Shown here: piece after piece, positions 58,667-64,000 of the stretch
Layout of the letters: each line of letters begins with the position of its first letter
Position numbering within the stretch: the first letter of the stretch is position 1
Source of the DNA: Nocardia macrotermitis
GTDB taxonomy: Bacteria > Actinomycetota > Actinomycetes > Mycobacteriales > Mycobacteriaceae
Length of the DNA stretch: 64,000 bases
NCBI RefSeq assembly: GCF_009604405.1
Contig: NZ_WEGK01000022.1
Span: 1 to 64,000, forward strand
Direction: 5' to 3'
Notes under the pieces: model-generated
Databases searched by the model: none
Told to the model about the DNA's origin: nothing
The model's input: only the letters and a program-made list of their open reading frames with translations
Program-made: the position numbers and the translations under genes

Positions 58667-59047
58667 TCACTTCTCGACGAGCTGATGCACCCGCTGATGC
58701 GAAAGATGCAACATCTCACCGATATCACGCATCGGAACATCCCGACTGGCAAGCTCCCGCGCCAACGACTTCGATTCGGCCAGTGCCTGTTTCGCCAATT
58801 CCTCGGCCCGACTCCGATGTTCGAGCACCGCACGGATGAGTTCGGACACCGGCAGATCGGCGACCTCGATCGTCACCTCGACAGCAACTCGATCCACCGG
58901 CACACCAAGGTGCAGCGCAACGGCTTCGCGCGCCATCCGTGGCACCTCGCCAATACGACGAGCCTGGGTCAGCTCGTCGAGTTCCGGAATGCGCACCATC
59001 CACCAGCGCCCATCCCGCGTCACCCGCACCTCATAGGTCTTATTCAT
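58667..59047 (-). CDS. HicB-like antitoxin-type protein (no HicA partner visible)
   Basis: This 126-aa protein starts with a HicB-type partial RNase H fold (YEVRVTRDGRWWMVRIPELDELTQARRIGEVPRMAREAVALHLGVP) and ends with a small helix-turn-helix (MRDIGEMLHLSHQRVHQLVEK) used by HicB antitoxins to bind their own promoter. The long helix between (LEHRSRAEELAKQALAESKSLARELASRD) is larger than in typical HicB. A HicA toxin, which would be ~60-80 aa with a GSH motif, is not present on either side. It overlaps the methyltransferase stop by 8 bp. Confidence 0.75.
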   Translation of the reverse strand: MNKTYEVRVTRDGRWWMVRIPELDELTQARRIGEVPRMAREAVALHLGVPVDRVAVEVTIEVADLPVSELIRAVLEHRSRAEELAKQALAESKSLARELASRDVPMRDIGEMLHLSHQRVHQLVEK

Positions 59048-59705
59048 CGGCTGTCCTCTTCGATTGCCCCGCGCGCGTGCCGATGAGCAGGTGGCCCGGC
59101 ATGGGTTTGCGGTCGAGGAGGCGGTGTTCGACGGTCAGACCGGCGGTTTCCAGGGCCGTGGTCAGTTCCGCGACCGGGCGCAGGCGGAAACCGTGTGCGG
59201 TGAAGGGGAGTTCGGTCATGGCGTCCGGGTCGCCGATGCCGATCACGACGCGGCCCTGTGGGCGCAGCACCCGTGCGAGTTCCGCGCACGCACGGTCGAG
59301 TTCGGCGACGAAATAGACCGTGTTGACGGTGATCGCCGCGTCCAGGCTCGCATCGGCCAGGGGGAGTTCGGTGAGGGAACCCTCGAGCACTCGCAAGCGG
59401 CCGGTGCCGATCTCGCGGGTGAATCGGGATTTGGCTCGCGCCAACATGTCTCGGGAGAGTTCCACGCCGTGGACGGTGCCGTTCTCACCGACTCGATCCA
59501 ACAGCAGCGAAAGTCCCACGCCGCCACCGAATCCGATATCGGCCGCCGCCGCACCGCGGGCGACCTCCGCGCCGAGGACGCTCGCCTCGATCAGGGAGCG
59601 GTTGGCGCGATCGAGCACCCGCCCCACCCCTCTACCCAGCAGCCCCCTCGGATGCCCGAGCTGACCGGCGACGGTGGACATCACGCGTGCGACAAGCGGG
59701 TTCAC
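59040..59705 (-). CDS. Class I SAM-dependent methyltransferase
   Basis: This 221-aa protein has the SAM-binding motif I AAADIGFGGGVGLSLLLDRV, post-I acidic residue in VHGVELSRDMLARAKSR, motif II/III LRVLEGSLTELPLADASLDAAITVNTVYFV, and the UbiE/Methyltransf_11-type LARVLRPQGRVVIGIGDP. The substrate is unknown; similar proteins methylate small molecules or lipids. Its GTG start overlaps the DUF4184-like stop (GTGA), and its stop overlaps the HicB-like gene by 8 bp, so the three genes are one transcription unit. Confidence 0.9.
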   Translation of the reverse strand: MNPLVARVMSTVAGQLGHPRGLLGRGVGRVLDRANRSLIEASVLGAEVARGAAAADIGFGGGVGLSLLLDRVGENGTVHGVELSRDMLARAKSRFTREIGTGRLRVLEGSLTELPLADASLDAAITVNTVYFVAELDRACAELARVLRPQGRVVIGIGDPDAMTELPFTAHGFRLRPVAELTTALETAGLTVEHRLLDRKPMPGHLLIGTRAGQSKRTADE

Positions 59706-60475
59706 CTCACGGATGCTACGCCCGCGTGCGAGGAGCGGCCCGAACGTGTCACGGCCGCGCCCGCGAGCAGCGCGATCGCCGCGACGTACAGCAGCCGGAC
59801 GCCCAGTACGAACGGTTGAAATGCCAAGGGCATCAAGGCAATCAGTAGCAGGCCGACGACGGCGACCAGGCTCGCGGTGAGCCAGAAACGCCGCGGCATC
59901 CGGGCCACCGCGGCAGGCTCACCGTGCCAGCGCCGGATCAGTCCCCGGCGGCCGATGTAGTAGAACACCCCGATCGCCAGCACCGCGCCGCCCACGGTCG
60001 AGGTCTGTTGCAGCAGATACCACCACGGCCTGCCGAACAGTCCCGGATGCAGCAGCACGGGAAATCGCGCGACCGCCCAGCCGTGCCCGCCCGCCGGATC
60101 ATGGGTGAACCCGTCCCAGAAAATATGTGTAATCGCCCCTCCCAGAAGCGAATACACCGTGACGTACCACCGATACCGCACCGCGCCGAGCACCCCGTAG
60201 GCGGGCAGATCGAACCCTCCGAGCCGCGGCAGATGCGCCGCGATCGCAGGCGCACCCCACCGGATCAGCGCCGTCCCCACGATCCCCACCGGCAGGCACC
60301 ACCACAGCAGCGCGGGCAGCGCATGCGTCTCGGGCATCGAGAAGAACCCCGCCACCGGATACGACGCGTCCGGCACCGCCGACCCCACCACCAGCGCGAC
60401 CCCGTCCCACCGCCGCGGCCACCGCAGCTTCAACGGCAGCACAGCCAGCGAATGCGAGGGAAAGGTGAGCGGCAT
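59702..60475 (-). CDS. DUF4184-family membrane protein
   Basis: This 257-aa polytopic protein has the diagnostic start MPLTFPSHSLAVLPLK followed by a conserved VGSAVPDASYPV. His and Asp in a membrane-proximal LLGGAITHIFWDGFTHDPAG segment resemble a metal-dependent hydrolase-like motif. Six or seven hydrophobic helices follow. The family is common in actinobacteria and has no known function. It is first in a three-gene unit with the methyltransferase and the HicB-like gene. It is divergent from the second VIT1 gene with about 105 bp between. Confidence 0.8.
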   Translation of the reverse strand: MPLTFPSHSLAVLPLKLRWPRRWDGVALVVGSAVPDASYPVAGFFSMPETHALPALLWWCLPVGIVGTALIRWGAPAIAAHLPRLGGFDLPAYGVLGAVRYRWYVTVYSLLGGAITHIFWDGFTHDPAGGHGWAVARFPVLLHPGLFGRPWWYLLQQTSTVGGAVLAIGVFYYIGRRGLIRRWHGEPAAVARMPRRFWLTASLVAVVGLLLIALMPLAFQPFVLGVRLLYVAAIALLAGAAVTRSGRSSHAGVASVR

Positions 60476-60580
60476 CGGCGGAGTCTATCCACCCACCGGC
60501 GCACCTCCCAGCCACGAATCCGCTCCGCACCGCCACCGGCTCCCCCGCCGACCCCCCGCACGACCGTAGGCTGCTCGATC

Positions 60581-61300
60581 GTGAACACCACGGACGCGGC
60601 GCACCCGCACGAACCGCACGGCAACGGGCTGGCTTCGCGGTTGAACTGGCTACGAGCCGGGGTGCTCGGCGCCAACGACGGCATCGTCTCGACCGCGGGC
60701 CTGGTCGTGGGCGTCGCCGCGACGACCACCGCGTCCGGGGCGATCCTGACCGCGGGTATCGCCGGACTCACCGCGGGCGCGATCTCGATGGCCGTCGGCG
60801 AATACATCTCGGTGAGCACCCAGCGCGATTCCGAACGCGCGCTGCTGTCCAAGGAACGCCGGGAACTGGCCGAGGAACCCGACTACGAACTGAACGAACT
60901 CGCCCAGATCTACGAGGGCAAGGGCCTGTCCCCCGACACCGCCCGCCTGGTCGCCGAGGAACTCACCGCCCACGACGCCTTCACCGCGCACGCCGAGGCC
61001 GAACTCGGCCTGGACCCCACCGAACTGACCAACCCGTGGCAGGCGGCCCTGTCCTCGGCGGTGTCCTTCACCCTCGGCGCGATCCTGCCCATCCTGGCGA
61101 TCCTGCTGCCGCCGGTGTCGTGGCGCATCCCGGTCACCTTCGTGGCCGTCCTGATCGCGCTGGGTCTGACCGGTTCGGTCAGCGCCCGCCTCGGCGGCAG
61201 CAATCCGCGTCGCGCGGTGCTGCGCGTCGTCGTCGGCGGCGCGCTGGCCATGGCCGTGACCTACGGCATCGGGCAACTGGCCGACGTATCCGGCCTCTGA
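60581..61300 (+). CDS. VIT1/CCC1-family iron/manganese transporter (second of two in the window)
   Basis: A GTG at 60581 (VNTTDAAHPHEPHGNG) gives 239 aa. It shares long stretches with the copy at 41511-42272: LNWLRAGVLGANDGIVS, EYISVSTQRDSERALL, EGKGLS, DAFTAHAEAELGLDP. It therefore has the same membrane helices and metal-binding middle. The His-rich N-terminus (HPHEPHG) may bind metal. The upstream frame is open but antisense to the DUF4184 gene, so it is not coding. No obvious operator was found in the ~105-bp divergent region. Confidence 0.9.
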   Translation: MNTTDAAHPHEPHGNGLASRLNWLRAGVLGANDGIVSTAGLVVGVAATTTASGAILTAGIAGLTAGAISMAVGEYISVSTQRDSERALLSKERRELAEEPDYELNELAQIYEGKGLSPDTARLVAEELTAHDAFTAHAEAELGLDPTELTNPWQAALSSAVSFTLGAILPILAILLPPVSWRIPVTFVAVLIALGLTGSVSARLGGSNPRRAVLRVVVGGALAMAVTYGIGQLADVSGL

Positions 61301-61306
61301 CCCGAC

Positions 61307-62335
61307 TCAGTCCTCGCCCACCTGCCACCGCGCGCCCGCGGAGGCCAGATATCGCAGGAAATCCGCCGGATCGACCGCCTGCGCGGGAGCCAGCACCCCG
61401 GCGGGCGCACCCACCTCGACCAGCCGACGCGCGGTCTCCACGGCGATGACCGCGGTGAGTCCGTAGGCATCGGGCCCGGTGACCCAGCCGGAGACGCTCT
61501 CGCCGTTCACACCGGTCACCCGGGCGAACATGAGCCACTGCCCGTCCTGCCGCGCCTGCATCGGAACGACCTCCGGAATCGTCTCGGCCATCTCCTCGGT
61601 CAGGCCCTCGAACAATGTCGCGACTTCCGCCCGGATCGCCCCGCGCACCCGTCCGGCCGTGACGTGCCGGGGAACTGTCACCACGCCGGGCAGGGCGAAT
61701 ACACGCAGCGCCGCGGGCTGATCCTGTCCCGGCGGGATGACCGGTTCGATGGTGCCGCCAGCGTCCGGATGCCAAGCGCCGTCGCGGAATTCGAGCCCGC
61801 CGCTGCCGGACACCGCGAGCATCGATCGGGCGGTTCCGCGCGAAACACCGCCCGGCAGACGAAGATCCGCGATCAGCACCTCCCGGATGGATGACACCCG
61901 TGCGGCGGCCAGCTGCGCGATCAGATCTCCCGGGACACCGTCGTCCGTCGCGCCCGGAACGGCGGTTGTCCCCGATTGCTCTGCCGCCGAGGAGAATTCG
62001 TCGAACGTTCGATGGATGTGATGCTGTTCGCCGGAGGTGTCGACGTAGTGTCGTCCGGCCGTGATCGCGGCACGTAGCACCGGCTCGCCCCAGCGGGTGA
62101 ACGGTCCGGCGCAGTTCACCACCGCATCACATTCGGTGAAAATCGTTGCCATTTCCTGTATTTCGTCCAAACTGGCGATACGCAGTGCGGCATCCGGCAC
62201 ACCGATATCCTCGGACGTCTTGCGCAGCCGCACGACGTCCCGGCCCACCAGCACCGGTTCGATACCCCGCCGCCGAGCCTCCGCCGCCACCAGCGCACCT
62301 GTGAATCCGCTGGCCCCGTACACGGCAATCCTCAT
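61307..62335 (-). CDS. Saccharopine-dehydrogenase-like NAD(P)-binding protein
   Basis: This 342-aa protein has the N-terminal Rossmann motif VYGASGFTGALVAAEARRRG and the family-specific NCAGPFTRWGEPVLRAAITAGRHYVDTSGEQ. It matches the saccharopine dehydrogenase/trans-acting enoyl reductase group (~340-420 aa), which in mycobacteria includes enoyl reductases of polyketide lipids and many uncharacterised proteins. True saccharopine dehydrogenases have a different substrate domain. It is divergent from an AraC regulator, with a GTCGGC/GCCGAC palindrome 27 bp upstream of its start. Confidence 0.82.
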   Translation of the reverse strand: MRIAVYGASGFTGALVAAEARRRGIEPVLVGRDVVRLRKTSEDIGVPDAALRIASLDEIQEMATIFTECDAVVNCAGPFTRWGEPVLRAAITAGRHYVDTSGEQHHIHRTFDEFSSAAEQSGTTAVPGATDDGVPGDLIAQLAAARVSSIREVLIADLRLPGGVSRGTARSMLAVSGSGGLEFRDGAWHPDAGGTIEPVIPPGQDQPAALRVFALPGVVTVPRHVTAGRVRGAIRAEVATLFEGLTEEMAETIPEVVPMQARQDGQWLMFARVTGVNGESVSGWVTGPDAYGLTAVIAVETARRLVEVGAPAGVLAPAQAVDPADFLRYLASAGARWQVGED

Positions 62336-62361
62336 CGCACACTCCCGAGTAGTGATTCCGC

Positions 62362-62379
62362 GTCGGCCGAAATGCCGAC
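62362..62379. promoter_or_regulatory. Palindrome in the divergent promoter of the AraC and saccharopine-dehydrogenase-like genes
   Basis: GTCGGC-CGAAAT-GCCGAC has perfect 6-bp arms with a 6-bp spacer. It lies 27 bp upstream of the minus-strand gene start (62335) and about 100 bp before the plus-strand GTG at 62481, a plausible regulator-binding site. Confidence 0.4.
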
Positions 62380-62480
62380 ATCACGACCCTATGAACGTCG
62401 AGAGGGATGATCCATGCCGGAAAGTCCGGGAAAGATGTCCGATCGTCCGGACCAATGGCATATCTGAGTACGCTGAGACG

Positions 62481-63371
62481 GTGGACGTTCTCAGTGACGC
62501 GGTCGCTGCCATGCGCATCGGCCGACCCCATTCCAGTCGCACCGAACTGCGCGCACCCTGGGGTATCCGTTTCCCGGCGCAACGCGGCGCGGGATTCCAC
62601 GTCGTCCTACAGGGCGCATGCTGGCTGATCCCGACGCGGGGCGATCCGATCCGGCTGGTGGTCGGCGACGTGGCATTCATACCGCGCGAGCTCGGCCACG
62701 CCATCGCCGACTCACTCGACACCCCGCTGCGCGACCAGAACGACGCGAACATCCCCACGATCGGCGATCCGACCACCGTATTACTGTGCGGCGCATACCT
62801 TCTCGACCAATCCAGGATGCATCCCCTGCTGGCCGAACTCCCCGAGGTGGTACATCTGCCCGCCCGCGTCGGCCGTCATCCGACCCTGCGCGGCGCGATC
62901 GATCTGCTCGGCCGTGAACTCGACGCCGACCCGCTCCCGGGCGCACCCGGCGTCCTCCCACCCCTGCTCGAAGTGCTGCTGCTCTACATCCTGCGGGCCT
63001 GGCACGAGGACCGATCGACCCACGACGACACCGGATGGGCCGTGGCCCTGCGTGATCCAGACCTCGCCCCGGCCCTCCAGGCGATGCATCACGACCCGGC
63101 CTCCCCGTGGACGGTCCGGGACCTCGCCGAACTGGCCGGACTGTCCAGATCGGCCTTCGCACAACGTTTCACCGCCACCCTGGGCATACCACCCCAGACC
63201 TATCTGACCTGGTGGCGAATGACCTTGGCAGCCAGACTGTTACGCGAGGCCGACCTGCCGCTGCGCACGGTCGCGACCCGCGTCGGCTACGTCTCGGAGT
63301 ACGCCTTCGCCAAGGCGTTCAAACGCGAATTCGGCACGGCACCGGGCAGATACCGTTCCGCGGCAGGATAA
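62481..63371 (+). CDS. AraC-family regulator with cupin sensor domain
   Basis: A GTG start at 62481 (VDVLSDAVAAMRIGRPHSSRTEL) gives 296 aa. The N-terminal half is a cupin_6-type AraC ligand domain: APWGIRFPAQRGAGFHVVLQGACWLIP, IRLVVGDVAFIPRELGHAIAD, with PTTVLLCGAYLLDQ. The C-terminal half has two helix-turn-helix motifs: SPWTVRDLAELAGLSRSAFAQRFTATLG and LRTVATRVGYVSEYAFAKAFKREFGTAPGRYR. Such cupin-AraC proteins commonly activate a neighbouring oxidoreductase gene, which fits the divergent saccharopine-dehydrogenase-like gene. Confidence 0.92.
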   Translation: MDVLSDAVAAMRIGRPHSSRTELRAPWGIRFPAQRGAGFHVVLQGACWLIPTRGDPIRLVVGDVAFIPRELGHAIADSLDTPLRDQNDANIPTIGDPTTVLLCGAYLLDQSRMHPLLAELPEVVHLPARVGRHPTLRGAIDLLGRELDADPLPGAPGVLPPLLEVLLLYILRAWHEDRSTHDDTGWAVALRDPDLAPALQAMHHDPASPWTVRDLAELAGLSRSAFAQRFTATLGIPPQTYLTWWRMTLAARLLREADLPLRTVATRVGYVSEYAFAKAFKREFGTAPGRYRSAAG

Positions 63372-63519
63372 TTCGACACGGACAGCTCGCCCCGAGCGTT
63401 CGGCGGATGTACTCGGACGCCAACCTGGACCCCGCCGAGCTCACCGGCGCCTCGCGTACACCAGCCACTCGTCAGTGGCTCGAACGGCGAGTGGCGCTGC
63501 ACGCACCGCTCACCCCAGG

Positions 63520-64000
63520 TCAGGCAGGAAGCAGCCCGATGGCTTGTTTGGCGGCGGACACGGTGTCGGAAGCGATCAGACGAGCTCGAATTACCCCGTC
63601 CCGCAATATCTTCCGTACCGACTCGGGGTCGTGGCTCAGTTCGGCGTAGTGGTGGCGAATCGGGTCGGTGGTGGCGATAACGGCGTCGGCCACCGCGTGT
63701 TTCAGCTGGGCGTAACCACTGAAACGCGTAGCGGCGTCGACGGGATCCTCTCCGGTGCAGGCGGCCAGGATGGTCAGCAGGTTGGCGATGCCGGGACGAT
63801 TGCCGGGGTCGTATTCGATTGCCGATCCGGGATCGGTGACCGCCCGCATCACCGTGCGACGCAACGTATCCGGCGAGTCGAGCAGCCGCAGCGTCCCACC
63901 CGACGAGGTCGATTTGCTCATCTTGGCCGTGGGACGGGACAGGTCCATGATGCGGGCGGCGACCGGCGGATTCACCATGTGCGGCACGGTGAACACCGGA
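63520..64000 (-). CDS. trpS: Tryptophanyl-tRNA synthetase, C-terminal part (cut by window end)
   Basis: The visible ~159 codons contain the class I KMSKS loop (RPTAKMSKSTSSGG) and the helical C-terminal domain of TrpRS: TLRRTVMRAVTDPGSAIEYDPGNRPGIANLLTILAACTG and RFSGYAQLKHAVADAVIATTDPI. The family joins tryptophan to tRNA(Trp). The N-terminal catalytic half with the HIGH-like motif lies to the right of the window, on the minus strand. About 150 bp separate the stop from the AraC stop and hold no feature I recognise. Confidence 0.93.
   Translation of the reverse strand, partial: PVFTVPHMVNPPVAARIMDLSRPTAKMSKSTSSGGTLRLLDSPDTLRRTVMRAVTDPGSAIEYDPGNRPGIANLLTILAACTGEDPVDAATRFSGYAQLKHAVADAVIATTDPIRHHYAELSHDPESVRKILRDGVIRARLIASDTVSAAKQAIGLLPA

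Noticed and set aside
59924..60580. Upstream 219 codons of the second VIT1 frame
   Set aside because: They are antisense to the DUF4184 gene, Pro/Arg/His-rich and without motif. The conserved VIT1 sequence begins after GTG 60581.
1..64000. tRNA, rRNA, riboswitch and insertion-sequence genes
   Set aside because: I looked for cloverleaf-like stretches, conserved rRNA segments and transposase motifs (DDE, tyrosine or serine recombinase) and saw none I could support by eye. Small RNAs cannot be excluded without a covariance search.

Overview
The window looks like a piece of a mycolic-acid actinobacterial chromosome, most likely Nocardia or a close relative (inference). The support is high GC with frequent GTG starts and GTGA/ATGA overlaps, ESX/type VII-associated families (EspC-like, PE/PPE-like), a WhiB protein, homologues of FadD32, KasA/B, DesA1 and EthA, a mycobacterial-type SOS box, and abundant TetR and SDR genes. 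I saw no rRNA, tRNA, CRISPR array or insertion sequence.

Region 1 (1-25.7 kb) is the most unusual part. On the minus strand a nearly unbroken series of 17 genes, from a PAS-like protein at 25589 down to a lytic transglycosylase ending at 5427, is linked by 1-4 bp stop/start overlaps or short gaps. It combines type IV secretion core parts (TcpC/VirB8-like, VirB2-like and VirB3-like small membrane proteins, a VirB4 ATPase, a TrbL/VirB6-like polytopic protein) with type VII-style parts (an EspC-like protein, a PE/PPE-like protein, two YbaB-like proteins, a large WXG-like protein). It also carries a set of cell-wall hydrolases: one complete NlpC/P60, two degenerate NlpC-like proteins and one SLT transglycosylase. 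A promoter overlapped by a 26-bp inverted repeat precedes the series. Facing it on the plus strand is the 3' part of a giant multidomain toxin-like protein with a papain-like Cys/His domain, a PP2C phosphatase and a GNAT domain. No relaxase or coupling protein is visible. My reading is a hybrid T4SS/T7SS-like export apparatus with an associated polymorphic toxin.

Region 2 (25.7-36 kb) holds a ROK protein, WhiB, a fatty-acid desaturase coupled to an SRPBCC protein, and a marR-MFS-yceI operon in which both the transporter and the YceI protein carry carboxypeptidase-regulatory-like modules. Two hypothetical genes follow, then a 67-bp tandem repeat upstream of an SDR.

Region 3 (36-42.3 kb) is a lipid block: SDR, a FadD32-like acyl-AMP ligase, a KasA/B-like synthase and a divergent DesA1-like acyl-ACP desaturase, then a VIT1-type metal transporter.

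Region 4 (42.4-64 kb) is mixed accessory and catabolic content. It includes Fic, VOC and flavin-oxidoreductase genes, a large LuxR regulator, a Uma2 nuclease between 34-bp direct repeats, and a TetR/SDR deletion scar. An EthA-like monooxygenase is divergent from a VirS-like AraC regulator, and several SDR/TetR pairs have clear palindromic operators. Further right are an SOS-boxed orphan gene, a YidC paralogue, a HicB-like protein, a methyltransferase, a second VIT1 transporter, a saccharopine-dehydrogenase-like protein divergent from an AraC regulator, and the 3' part of trpS at the right edge.
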